A stretch of DNA of 54,874 bases from Vibrio aestivus (GTDB lineage Bacteria; Pseudomonadota; Gammaproteobacteria; Enterobacterales; Vibrionaceae): contig JYJN01000171.1 in NCBI GenBank assembly GCA_003263845.1, forward strand, positions 1-54,874, given 5' to 3'. The notes under the pieces were generated by a model. It was given only the letters and a program-made list of their open reading frames with translations, ran no database searches and was not told the DNA's origin. Within the stretch, counting starts at the first letter, position 1, and every line of letters starts with the position of its first letter. This document shows, one piece after another, positions 19,154 through 28,231 of the stretch. Both the position numbers and the translations under genes were made by a program.

Positions 19154-19279
19154 TCTTTCTCCTTAGCGTTCAGTTTCCAATGTGAATTGGCTGTGACCAC
19201 AATAAGGAGAAATGGAAAATTAGTGAAATTAATTATCTTAATTTTCTATACGTCATGCTTAACTGAGACTTAGAAGGCG

Positions 19280-21328
19280 TTAAACGCCCTTACTGTATTG
19301 TTGATTACGTGTCGGGGTGATGACCTGATGAACTGCGTCAGCCTTATCTTTGAGGGAACTAATGCCTTCACCGCAACCAATGTCTTCAAGAAAGTTTAAG
19401 AACAGCTCAATCAGTGATTCATTGTTTGTGTGGTGTTTGGTTTCTGTTTGAATGTCTCTGAGGTCGATCATGACATCTGTGAACAAGTCTGAGTGATCGC
19501 TTAAGACATCTAAGTTAAGAACATTCAAATCACTGTAGAGGCTGTTATAACTGCCTTTCTGTTTGTCTACAACGTACGGGTTATCTTTAAGATTTAAGAT
19601 AGAGGTACGTTTGTCGCAGCGACGCAAACAACCTTTGTTCAGTTTAATCTTTTTGCACCCTTCCGTTTGTTGGAACAAACATTGGCGACTGGTTAGCAGC
19701 GTATTTGGGTGATAGACGTTGTAAAACGCGCGAAACTGGCTCGGGCGTTGAATGTAGTTGAGCTGCTTTTTACTTAACTCGTTTGACAGAAAAGCCCCAG
19801 ACGCCGTGTACTCTTCTTGCAAGCACTTGAGCGTGTAGGAGTTGCAGCTATTCATTTGATCGCCGGCAATCCAATTTAGATTGAGCGATTGCGCAAGTGT
19901 TGCAACACCTGAATTATTGGAGATCAATAGCTCAGGCTTTATCTTGTCTAGAAGTAGTTTTGCCGCGTTGAAATCATCTCCAATCAATATCGCAGGGAAC
20001 CATGGCTTCAGATTTGGATTGGCTTCGAATAACCCAATCAAGTTTGGTAACTCAGCTTTTAACCCCATCGGGAGCTGAAAATACACGTCGATATCGTGTC
20101 GTGCTGAAAGGTAAGCTTCGTCAGCGTTTGAGATCAATACAGATAAACGCTGTGGGCTTTCAAAGGGCGAGTGCTTTTCTAGGGGCTCAAGCGTTGGCGT
20201 ATCAATAGCGCCCTTCAAACTCGTCCCTTTACTGCTTGAAGTGATGTCCATGTCAGCGGTGCGCGCGGCGACATCTTCTATGATGTCGGTTTTCTTGTCG
20301 TAGAGCGCTTTTTTCACCGATTGAACATTGTCCGGTGTTGTGCACTTATAGATAGTTGAGAAGTGCTTTACAGCGTGGTCTCTAGGGTTATCAATATACA
20401 TGCTCTTACCAATGTCCCCTTGTAAGAAACCATTGGTAAAGTCTCGGTTGAAGACGGTATAGAGTTCTTCGGTGTCGGTTGAAAGGGGTTCGCCATCACA
20501 AAGACGATCAATTTGCTTACGCCAGTTATCGACGACAGTAAACACATAGTGTGGCTTTTTGATACGGCCTTCTACTTTTAGTGAGTACACTCCCGCATCT
20601 GCTAATGCCTCCAAGTCACCAAAGGCCGAGTTGTCTTTCATGTTGAGCGGATAGTCGTAACCTTGTGAGGTGGTTTGATATTGCTCTCGGCAAGGCTGAC
20701 TGCAACGGCCGCGGTTACCAGAGGCGCCATTTCTTGCCGAGCTAATGTAACAAAGCCCAGAAAAGCCAATGCAATAGGAGCCATGAACGAAGACTTCCAT
20801 CAGTACATTACGCTCACGCCCGTATTTACTTAAATGACGAATCTCATCGATGTTTAACTCACGAGATAGATTGACTCGGCTAGCGTTTAGCTTGCTCAAG
20901 AAATCAATTTGACCGCTGTTGTGCGTGTTTAGCTGGGTAGAGGCATGGACATCTAGATTAGGGAAGTGCTTCTTAACGAGATATCCCAAACCCAAATCTT
21001 GAATGATCACGCCGTCGATATCTGTCTCTGCTAACTGGGCTAGCAGGCGCATTACGGCAGGAATTTCGCTCTCTAGAATCAGAACATTTAAAGTGAGAAA
21101 TATCTGGCATTGATTTTGGTGAGCGAGAGTTAGAATGCCCTTGAGGTTGTCTATGGTTAAATTGGCTGCGCGATTACGGGCATTAAATCTGTCTAGACCG
21201 CAGTAAATTGCATCGGCTCCGGCTGCAATGGCTGCCTTAATGGATTCAACATCGCCACCCGGCGCTAATAATTCAAACTGATCCCTTGTAAAGCCGCCTG
21301 TTCCTTGACTCACAACACTCTTACTCAC
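19280..21328 (-). CDS. rlhA: U32-family protein, RlhA-like 23S rRNA hydroxylation factor
   Basis: 682 residues, frame intact. The U32 signature EVFVHGSYCIGFSGLCYIS is present and supplies Cys186 and Cys193; Cys209 and Cys213 follow in GRCSQPCREQ, together forming the likely iron-sulfur site. Length and the long C-terminal extension fit the RlhA/YdcP branch (5-hydroxylation of C2501 in 23S rRNA in E. coli), not the shorter TrhP or UbiU/V proteins. The function is transferred by family. It stands alone on the minus strand, divergent from the NYN gene. Confidence 0.8.
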   Translation of the reverse strand: MSKSVVSQGTGGFTRDQFELLAPGGDVESIKAAIAAGADAIYCGLDRFNARNRAANLTIDNLKGILTLAHQNQCQIFLTLNVLILESEIPAVMRLLAQLAETDIDGVIIQDLGLGYLVKKHFPNLDVHASTQLNTHNSGQIDFLSKLNASRVNLSRELNIDEIRHLSKYGRERNVLMEVFVHGSYCIGFSGLCYISSARNGASGNRGRCSQPCREQYQTTSQGYDYPLNMKDNSAFGDLEALADAGVYSLKVEGRIKKPHYVFTVVDNWRKQIDRLCDGEPLSTDTEELYTVFNRDFTNGFLQGDIGKSMYIDNPRDHAVKHFSTIYKCTTPDNVQSVKKALYDKKTDIIEDVAARTADMDITSSSKGTSLKGAIDTPTLEPLEKHSPFESPQRLSVLISNADEAYLSARHDIDVYFQLPMGLKAELPNLIGLFEANPNLKPWFPAILIGDDFNAAKLLLDKIKPELLISNNSGVATLAQSLNLNWIAGDQMNSCNSYTLKCLQEEYTASGAFLSNELSKKQLNYIQRPSQFRAFYNVYHPNTLLTSRQCLFQQTEGCKKIKLNKGCLRRCDKRTSILNLKDNPYVVDKQKGSYNSLYSDLNVLNLDVLSDHSDLFTDVMIDLRDIQTETKHHTNNESLIELFLNFLEDIGCGEGISSLKDKADAVHQVITPTRNQQYSKGV

Positions 21329-21526
21329 AAATTACCCACCCATAAAAATCGAAGGGGTATTCTACGAGTTTTTGGCGTGGATTTCTCAAAATTTTGAAGT
21401 TAACCACGTTTTTTGGTCAGCGATTGTTAGGGGCTTGATGGTATCTGAATAGATTCTTAGTGTTAATGCGATATCATTGCTCTTATCTGTCACAGTTTTA
21501 ATGAAATCCTAGGGTTAACACTTACC

Positions 21527-22003
21527 ATGGAAAAGATCGCCATTTTTGTCGACGTGCAAAACGTCTATTACACCACCAAAGAAAAATACCGCTCTAATTT
21601 TGATTACAACCAGTTTTGGTATGTGGCAACTCAGGGTAGGGAAGTATTGAAAGCTAACGCTTATGCGATTGCCAGCAATGACCCAAAACAGAGGCAGTTC
21701 CACCATATTCTGCGTGGGGTAGGTTTTAATGTTGAACTTAAACCGTTTATTCAGCGTCGAGACGGTAGCGCGAAAGGCGATTGGGACGTGGGTATTGCCC
21801 TTGATGCGATTGAGTGGGCTGAAGACGCTGATACGATCATTTTGGTCTCTGGTGATGGTGATTTTTCAGTGCTCGCCGATAGAATTCGCGAGCGTTTCAA
21901 CAAGCGAGTCGAAGTGTTTGGCGTACCGGGATTAACGGCGCAAAGCTTAATTGATTCTGCCAATCAGTTCACCGCGATTGACGATGATTTATTACTTCGC
22001 TAG
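21527..22003 (+). CDS. NYN-domain (LabA/DUF88) putative ribonuclease
   Basis: 158 residues. The PIN-like NYN acidic residues are visible: IFVDVQNVYYTT (first Asp), GDWDVGIALDAIEWA and LVSGDGDFSVLADRI (central Asp pair). Such proteins are thought to be metal-dependent RNA nucleases; the target is unknown. Cytoplasmic, monocistronic, followed by a hairpin terminator. Confidence 0.85.
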   Translation: MEKIAIFVDVQNVYYTTKEKYRSNFDYNQFWYVATQGREVLKANAYAIASNDPKQRQFHHILRGVGFNVELKPFIQRRDGSAKGDWDVGIALDAIEWAEDADTIILVSGDGDFSVLADRIRERFNKRVEVFGVPGLTAQSLIDSANQFTAIDDDLLLR

Positions 22004-22026
22004 TTACGTCAGTTTTTGATTTGAGA

Positions 22027-22058
22027 AAACCACCGCTGAATGCTTTCAACGGTGGTTT
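22027..22058. terminator. Bidirectional hairpin between NYN and LPMO genes
   Basis: AAACCACCG at 22027-22035 pairs with CGGTGGTTT at 22050-22058. The A and T ends allow termination on both strands between convergent genes. Confidence 0.75.
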
Positions 22059-22093
22059 ACTATTTGCGCTACTAATTGCTGTATAAGAAGCGT

Positions 22094-23563
22094 TTAGTTA
22101 GCTGGACGCCACACTCCCCACTGATCATTTTGGTAAGTGGTTTTAGGGTCTGTCCCTCCTTGAACCCACCATTGCGCTTCCCACTTCTCATGGTCGTAAG
22201 AAACGATTTCACCACCTAGGTAGATTTTTGATGAGTTCCAAGCATCAGGATTTGGACCTGGGCCAGGGCCTGGTTCGCCATCGTCAGCGATTACTTCAAA
22301 TGTGAAGGTTTCGCTGCGCTCGCTACCAATCGCATCAGCGACAAATGACAAGGTTTCACTTTGTGTTACGGCGCTGGTATCAATAACAATGGAAGTCGAA
22401 CCATTATTTTCAACGCTAACGGTGGTGCCTTGTGTCTGCGTTAAGTTTGCGGCTTCGCTGGTGGAAATCACCACTTTGTCGCCAGCATTGACCACTTTGT
22501 CACTTTTGACCAGTTCGTAGATGTCGCCAGTGAGTGGCTCAGTACCGCCATCATCACCTTCGATGACCGTGATCTTGCCAGAGGCGCGCGCATCTCGTGA
22601 GTTAAAGAAGTTACGCGATTGATCGTTTTGGAAGTACATGTAGTGGGACATCTCTTCATGCCAGTCACCAATGAATACTGCACCTTCTTTAAATTCCTCG
22701 TGCCAACCGTTAACTTCGGATGCGAGTAGACGTTCCCAGTCATTGATGTTCGTTGCATCCACACCAATCGAGAAGCTACGCGCTACATCGCCGTACTTGT
22801 TGATGATGTCATACTTAACGGTGTCACCAAGCTCAGGGCCAATAAAGTCTACTGGGATGTATCGATCACCACGAACTAAATCTTGCTCTGGTGGTGGCTC
22901 CGGTGGCGGTGTTTCGCCATCAACAATGGTGATATCTGAACAGTTATAGAAACCTTCGCCAGCGGCGTCGTTACGTTGCCAACGGACAAACAGAATCGCA
23001 TCGCCTGAACGGTCTGACGGAATGGTCACGTCCATACGATACTTGCCGCCTTCAACAGGAATGTTACCTTCAGTTTGGACCAATTCCAGATCACTCCACG
23101 CTAGTGCTTTGCTTAGGTCTGCGTTTGGCTTGGTGAGGTAAAACTCCCAGAAAGAAGGGTTGTGAGGCGCGGTCGCGTTAAACACAAACTCAAAAGTACC
23201 TGCGCTGACTTCAGTGCGAGTCCAACCTGTATGGGGTGCGCCCATACCTTGCTTTTGAGGATCGTTGGCGTAGCAAAGCGTTCCATCTGGAATCGCTGCT
23301 TTTACTGCTGCCATGTTGTTATAGTCGGTAATGTTCTTCGCGTATTCATTGCGCTGAACAAACGGGTAAGTACCCGAAATTTCTTTGGCTTGTGCGCAGG
23401 CTGCATTGGGCGGATTCCCAGACCAAATACCACCTTGTTCGTAACAAATGTTTTGACGTGCACTTGGAAACTCAGTCCAACCATGCGCGTGTGCTGTGGT
23501 TGGAAGAGCCGATAGCATCGCCATTCCCACTGCGGCTTTTAGAATATTATTGTTGTTTTTCAC
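22094..23563 (-). CDS. Secreted AA10 lytic polysaccharide monooxygenase with CBM5/12 chitin-binding module
   Basis: 489 residues. The signal peptide (MKNNNNILKAAVGMAMLSAL to AHA) cleaves before His27, so the mature protein starts HGWTEFP. His27 and His111 (GAPHTGW) form the copper histidine brace of AA10 enzymes, which cut crystalline chitin oxidatively. After the catalytic domain (to about 215) comes a Pro-rich linker, a GbpA-like middle domain (VRGDRYIPVDFIGPELGD), an Ig-like region rich in Thr/Ser, a Gly-Pro linker, and a C-terminal CBM5/12 (AWNSSKIYLGGEIVSYDHEK to QWGVWRP). It is larger than a plain AA10 and differs in layout from GbpA. It should act outside the cell, feeding the ChiS-controlled importer at the other end of the window. 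Confidence 0.92.
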   Translation of the reverse strand: MKNNNNILKAAVGMAMLSALPTTAHAHGWTEFPSARQNICYEQGGIWSGNPPNAACAQAKEISGTYPFVQRNEYAKNITDYNNMAAVKAAIPDGTLCYANDPQKQGMGAPHTGWTRTEVSAGTFEFVFNATAPHNPSFWEFYLTKPNADLSKALAWSDLELVQTEGNIPVEGGKYRMDVTIPSDRSGDAILFVRWQRNDAAGEGFYNCSDITIVDGETPPPEPPPEQDLVRGDRYIPVDFIGPELGDTVKYDIINKYGDVARSFSIGVDATNINDWERLLASEVNGWHEEFKEGAVFIGDWHEEMSHYMYFQNDQSRNFFNSRDARASGKITVIEGDDGGTEPLTGDIYELVKSDKVVNAGDKVVISTSEAANLTQTQGTTVSVENNGSTSIVIDTSAVTQSETLSFVADAIGSERSETFTFEVIADDGEPGPGPGPNPDAWNSSKIYLGGEIVSYDHEKWEAQWWVQGGTDPKTTYQNDQWGVWRPAN

Positions 23564-23686
23564 TGTTTTACTCTCTTTGTAAAAAGGCAGTTTGACGAAA
23601 CGATTTTAGGGAGACTCGTTTCGTGAACTGCTTGTTGTTTTTGTCGGGAGACAGGGAAAAATAATAGGCAGAAGTCGCCTTAAGAA

Positions 23687-23702
23687 AAGTGTCATGATCA
23701 CT
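23687..23702. promoter_or_regulatory. AAGTG-N7-CACT motif in the LPMO promoter
   Basis: AAGTGTCATGATCACT, 124 bases upstream of the LPMO start. It has the same outer bases and spacing as 6501-6517 upstream of the chitooligosaccharide importer. It may be a shared operator for chitin genes; no factor is assigned. Confidence 0.35.
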
Positions 23703-23947
23703 GAAAGGAATTAACGTCACAGTTAATAATATCGCTTTGTAATATTTCGGTAAGCTATTGGTCTGTCAATGTAATAATATTGGCATATAGTTTGGTTTTG
23801 GAACTAATCGCACACTATTGAGTTTAAGTAGGTTTTAGATTGTATGGTGAGCAGAATGAAGCGATTTTAACCAAGATGTCTCCTCGGGCGAATAGGAAAT
23901 CAATCAGCTGATTTATCGAATCATTTTAGAGAAGTGAGGAGGAACTC

Positions 23948-23986
23948 ATGATCAAAATAGATTACACGGATAACGGATTGCACTAA
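23948..23986 (+). other. Possible 12-residue leader ORF
   Basis: MIKIDYTDNGLH, preceded by GAGGAGGAACTC, one of the best ribosome sites in this region. It lies 114 bases before the GST start. It could be a leader peptide or a chance ORF; nothing else supports it. Confidence 0.2.
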
Positions 23987-24100
23987 CCTAATGCTCAAGC
24001 TTAATGCTCAGTCTTTACAGCACAAGTTTGCTAACCGTCGGTTACGATTTTAATGATGCTAGCCGCTAATCTCTGTACCACCTCAAACAAGGAGTCGGTT

Positions 24101-24736
24101 TTGTTTAAGCTCTATTACTACCCAAATAACGCCAGTCTCGCACCACACTTTTTGCTCCATCATGTAAAAGCAGACTATGAGCTGGTGTTAGTGGATAAGA
24201 AGTCTAACTTGCAGAAATCACCGGAGTATTTAAAGCTCAATCCAGCAGGCCGAATTCCAACGCTTGTAGTCGATGAACAGCCTATTTTTGAAAGCCCGGC
24301 AATCTGTATGCACATTTGTGAACTTTACCCTGAAGCCAACTTAATGCCTGAGATAGGCGACCCGAAAAGGCCGCTCTTTTATCAATGGTTGGCGTTTTTA
24401 AACAATACGCTGCAAGCAGAGCTGATGGTTCGTTATTACCCGCACCGTCATACCAATGACCCTGATACAATTCCGAACGTTGTGGCCGCACAAGATGATC
24501 GCATTGCGGACGCGTTGGCGGTTATAGATAAACAACTAGCCAGTAATGACTACTTATTGGGTGATGGCCTAACCGCTTGTGACTACTTTCTATTCATGTT
24601 GGCCGAATGGTCATTACCCATCGAAAAGTCACCACTGACGTTTACTCATTTAAGGGCTTACCTAAAACGGTTATGCACGCTTCCTACTATTCAAGAGGTT
24701 TGTGAAATTGAGGGGATTGACATAACGGTTTTTTAA
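24101..24736 (+). CDS. Glutathione S-transferase
   Basis: 211 residues from TTG 24101, chosen because AAGGAG lies six bases upstream and the product then begins FKLYYYPNNASLAP, the normal start of the thioredoxin-like domain; an in-frame ATG at 24053 has no such site. GRIPTLVVDEQPIFESPAIC carries the cis-Pro and the Glu-Ser pair that bind glutathione. The C-terminal helical domain follows (DYLLGDGLTACDYFLF). It conjugates or reduces substrates with glutathione in the cytoplasm; the specific substrate is unknown. Monocistronic. Confidence 0.88.
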   Translation: MFKLYYYPNNASLAPHFLLHHVKADYELVLVDKKSNLQKSPEYLKLNPAGRIPTLVVDEQPIFESPAICMHICELYPEANLMPEIGDPKRPLFYQWLAFLNNTLQAELMVRYYPHRHTNDPDTIPNVVAAQDDRIADALAVIDKQLASNDYLLGDGLTACDYFLFMLAEWSLPIEKSPLTFTHLRAYLKRLCTLPTIQEVCEIEGIDITVF

Positions 24737-24756
24737 ATATCAGATTAACTTAACGA

Positions 24757-24793
24757 TTGCCCCATGACTTTGCTTAACAACTTCTTGGGGCAA
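24757..24793. repeat. Inverted repeat after the GST gene
   Basis: TTGCCCCA at 24757-24764 pairs with TGGGGCAA at 24786-24793 across a 21-base loop. There is no T tract, so it is a weak terminator or leader hairpin. Confidence 0.35.
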
Positions 24794-24900
24794 GGACACT
24801 GTTTGCAACAAACCTCTGCTTAACCCTAACTTTTCGCCATGTATAATCGAACCTTTCAACTACGCAGCTAGCGATCATCACGCCATTAATGGACTATTGA

Positions 24901-25407
24901 ATGCAACTACAGAATATCGATAAGCAGTTATACCGTTCCCGTTTAAACTATGTCATTGTCACTTGTATCGCTGTTCTGGCCATTGCGAGTTTGGCTATTT
25001 CTCAAACTCTGATCTTTTTATTTCCGTCGGAGTCAGGTTCGCACTTTCATTGGAACCTATTAGGCGTTGTAGTCAGCGGAATTGGAGTGGGCGTTACATT
25101 GGTTAAGTTAAAAAGCCATCCAAAGATGAAAGAAGTGGCTTACGTGTGGGATCTTAAGCATGCGCTTAATTTGATTTATCGAAAGAACAGAGCACTTAAG
25201 GCTGCTTCTAAAGAGGGCGATGCTGATGCAATGCTTGCGCTTCAATTTAGCTATGAAGGGTCACGCCAGTTGTGGAAACTGGACGACAATACCATCACCA
25301 TGAGTAGCTTAAATACAGCTCAAACCGAACTTGACGAGCTAGCGAAAGAGTTTGGGATTGAGCTGGATATTACCAAGTATGATTCATCAGTACTTAGTCA
25401 ATTTTAG
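24901..25407 (+). CDS. DUF3087-like inner-membrane protein
   Basis: 168 residues with two membrane segments (about 18-42, VIVTCIAVLAIASLAISQTL; and about 51-70, NLLGVVVSGIGVGVTLVKL) and a cytoplasmic tail containing DLKHALNLIYRKNRALKAA. This layout fits the DUF3087 family of gammaproteobacteria. Function unknown. Convergent with the DUF2986-type gene. Confidence 0.7.
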   Translation: MQLQNIDKQLYRSRLNYVIVTCIAVLAIASLAISQTLIFLFPSESGSHFHWNLLGVVVSGIGVGVTLVKLKSHPKMKEVAYVWDLKHALNLIYRKNRALKAASKEGDADAMLALQFSYEGSRQLWKLDDNTITMSSLNTAQTELDELAKEFGIELDITKYDSSVLSQF

Positions 25408-25476
25408 CCAAACAAGTCGGTGACTTAGATACTGTCTCCTTGGTAATAGTCTCGCTTGGCTTTATCGTGTTTGTTT

Positions 25477-25686
25477 CTATTGCGCGTCTGTTTGTGACGC
25501 GTCAGCTTCCGAGTTAGCTGTTTCAGTTTGTTCTGTTTCAGCTTCCGCCGCTTGTGCTTGTTCTGCCTCTAGCTTTGCACGCTCTGCTTTAGAGATGTAC
25601 TTTGGCTTGTTGCTTTTATGCAGCTTAGCGTTCGCTTTCTTTTGTTTCTTTTTTAGAATCTCATTGATTTTCTTTTTACGGTTCAT
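25477..25686 (-). CDS. DUF2986-type small basic protein
   Basis: 69 residues. The first 40 are strongly basic (MNRKKKINEILKKKQKKANA, KLHKSNKPKYISKAERAKLE), matching the DUF2986 proteins of Vibrio; the rest is acidic, Ala/Glu/Thr-rich and probably disordered. A nucleic-acid contact by the basic half is possible but unproven. Confidence 0.75.
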   Translation of the reverse strand: MNRKKKINEILKKKQKKANAKLHKSNKPKYISKAERAKLEAEQAQAAEAETEQTETANSEADASQTDAQ

Positions 25687-25793
25687 CGCTACACTCTCAG
25701 ATTTAGTAAAGCTCTACTTTCAGGAAAAGGGCTGGCTAGGAAAAGAGCGAGCGAGAATATAGTGTTTAGTGACAAACCGCAAATTATCTGGCT

Positions 25794-25821
25794 ATATGAA
25801 TGATACTCTATTCATTCATAT
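25794..25821. promoter_or_regulatory. Inverted repeat in the ygbA promoter
   Basis: ATATGAATGA (25794-25803), an 8-base spacer, then TCATTCATAT (25812-25821): perfect 10-bp arms, ending 33 bases before the ygbA start. It is well placed for an operator. It does not match the NsrR consensus I remember. Confidence 0.45.
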
Positions 25822-25854
25822 GAGTTAGCTTTACGCAGAGATATTGGTCATAGA

Positions 25855-26232
25855 ATGAAAAGCAGTCAAATTCTACAAGGAAAACTACAAACCGAGTTTA
25901 AAACGGTGGCATCGATGATGGAGATCTACTGCCGGTCGCATCATGATACGAGTAAAGGATTATGTGAAGCGTGCAATGATTTACTTCTTTATGCGGAGCA
26001 GCGTCTCGACCGTTGTCCATATGGGCAAGAAAAACCAACGTGTAATCAATGCCCAATTCATTGCTATAAACCGGAACCTAAAGAGCAGATGCGATTGGTG
26101 ATGCGATACTCGGGGCCAAGAATGCTGCTACCTCATCCTATATTGGCAATTAGACATTTGCTTCATGAAAGAAAGCCAGTTCCGAGTAAACCAAGTAATA
26201 TGACTAATCGTAAAGCCCGTATGAATAAGTAA
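25855..26232 (+). CDS. ygbA: YgbA-family (nitrous-oxide-stimulated promoter family) protein
   Basis: 125 residues. The conserved pattern is clear: MMEIYCRSHH, GLCEACNDLLLYAEQRLDRC, PTCNQCPIHCYKP and RYSGPRMLLPHP. It holds a dense set of cysteines suited to metal or iron-sulfur binding. In E. coli, ygbA is induced by nitric oxide and helps recovery of iron-sulfur enzymes; that is transferred by family. The palindrome just upstream may be the site of its regulator. Confidence 0.85.
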   Translation: MKSSQILQGKLQTEFKTVASMMEIYCRSHHDTSKGLCEACNDLLLYAEQRLDRCPYGQEKPTCNQCPIHCYKPEPKEQMRLVMRYSGPRMLLPHPILAIRHLLHERKPVPSKPSNMTNRKARMNK

Positions 26233-26296
26233 AGCTCAGATTGCATTAAACCTATAAGAGGCCCCAACAAGGGACCAAAAGGAAACACCAATAATA

Positions 26297-28107
26297 ATGG
26301 ATGCTCAACATCAAAACAGTCGCCAAGCAAGGCGCACGTCGGCCAAAAGCGAAGCTTCGACAGGTAAGAATAAGAATTTGGCTATATTGCTAGAGTTAGG
26401 TAGGTTCATCGCGCCCTACAAATTGAAAGTCGCCGCTGCGCTGCTGGCGTTGGTTTTCACCGCGGGGTTAACACTTTCTGTCGGGCACGGTGTTCGCCTG
26501 CTTATTGATAATGGATTTGCTCAGCAATCTGTTGAGCAGTTAACCCAAGCCATTCAATTCATTGTCGGCGTGACAGTGCTGATTTCCATCGGAACTTTCT
26601 TCCGTTTTTACTTGGTTTCGTCGGTCGGTGAACGAGTAAGCGCAGATATTCGACTTGCCGTGTTCAACCATGTGGTGACATTGCATCCAAGCTATTTCGA
26701 GGAAAATGGCAGCGGCGATATCATGGCACGCCTGACCACCGATACGACTTTGTTGCAAAGTATAATTGGGTCGTCGTTTTCTATGGCCATGCGCAGCGCA
26801 TTGATGTGCTTGGGTGCGTTGGTTATGCTGTTTGCTACCAATATCAAACTCACCCTTATCGTTCTGATTTCGGTGCCATTTATCTTGGTTCCTATTCTCT
26901 TCTTCGGTCGTCGCGTACGTGCTCTGTCTCGCGACAGTCAAGATTCGATGTCGGATGTTGGCAGTTATGCTGGCGAAGCGATTGAGAACATTAAAACAGT
27001 GCAAAGCTACTCGCGCGAAGCACAAGAAAAGCAGGCGTTTGCCTATGAAGTCGAGCGCGCGTTTGATATTGGCCGTCAGCGTGTGAAACAGCGTGCGATC
27101 TTGATTTCTGTCGTCATTGTCATCGTTTTCTGCGCTATTGCAGGCATGCTTTGGGTGGGTGGCAGTGACGTGATCAATGGTGTGATGAGCGCAGGCGACT
27201 TAGGAGCGTTTGTCTTTTACGCGATCATGGTGGCGTCGTCATTAGCGACTATCTCTGAAGTACTTGGTGAGCTTCAACGCGCGGCGGGCGCTACAGAGCG
27301 CTTAATTGAGATTCTTCAAGTGGAAAGCAATATTGTCGCGCCGAGTAGTGGTGGTGCGAAAGTTGAGCCAAAAGCTCACGATGTGAAGTTTGAGAATGTG
27401 GATTTTTGCTACCCATCTCGTCCAAATCAGAAGGCGATTGCAACCCTTAATTTGATTGCGGAAGAGGGTAAGGTGCTCGCGCTTGTTGGCCCATCTGGCG
27501 CAGGGAAATCGACGTTGTTTGAACTGCTGCAACGTTTCTACGATCCGCAGCAAGGCAGTGTTTCTATTGGCGATATCGAGCTTTCTCAGTTTGAGCCAAG
27601 CCAACTTCGACGCGAAATGGCACTGGTGCCTCAGCAACCTTCGCTGTTTAGTAATGATGTACTGCACAATATTCGCTACGGTAATCCCGATGCAAGTAAT
27701 GATGAAGTTGTCGAAGCTGCAAAGAAAGCCCATGCTCACGACTTTATTACTAAACTCCCACAAGGTTACGACAGTTTCTTAGGGGAGCGAGGCGTACGTT
27801 TGTCGGGGGGCAGAAACAGCGCATCGCGATTGCTCGCGCTATTTTGAAAGATCCAAAAATCCTGCTGCTTGATGAAGCAACGAGTGCGCTAGACAGTGAA
27901 AGTGAACATCATGTTCAGCAAGCTTTGGAGGAGTTGATGCAAGGCCGAACAACGCTCATCATCGCGCACCGACTTTCGACTATTCAACACGCCGACAAGA
28001 TAGCGGTGCTCGATCAGGGTGAATTGGTGGATGTGGGTTCTCACCAAGAGCTGATGCAACGCTGTGACTTATACCAGCGATTGGTCGAGCTTCAATTTAA
28101 AAATTAG
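26297..28107 (+). CDS. MsbA-like ABC exporter, membrane and ATPase domains fused (one frameshift)
   Basis: About 603 residues when repaired. N-terminal six-helix exporter domain (helices from about residue 36 to 325), then ATPase: Walker A LVGPSGAGKST, Q loop LVPQQPSLFS, signature LSGGQKQR after repair, and Walker B LLLDEATSALDSES. The frame breaks at about 27808 in a run of six G's; one more G turns SGGRNSASR into SGGQKQRIAIARA. It may export a lipid or drug; being extra to the usual lpxK-linked msbA context, it is more likely a multidrug or lipid half-transporter. A hairpin terminator follows. Confidence 0.87.
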
Positions 28108-28150
28108 TGATGGAGTCCCGATAGAGTCCAAACAAAAAATCTGATTTTTG

Positions 28151-28170
28151 CGAACCATTTTGGTTCGTTT
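28151..28170 (+). terminator. Terminator after the ABC exporter gene
   Basis: CGAACCA-TTT-TGGTTCG followed by TTT, 43 bases after the stop. Confidence 0.65.
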
Positions 28171-28231
28171 CCATTAAGGTTCAATAAGTTATAGGTTAAC
28201 ATATTGACTAAACTCATAATGGATGAAGATC

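Larger units (their letters stand above)
23564..24100. other. Long intergenic region upstream of the LPMO and GST genes
   Basis: About 540 bases without a supported gene. It contains the LPMO promoter on the minus strand, including the AAGTG-N7-CACT motif (23687-23702), then a low-complexity AT-rich part, a 12-codon ORF with a strong ribosome site (23948-23986), and the GST leader. Confidence 0.5.
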
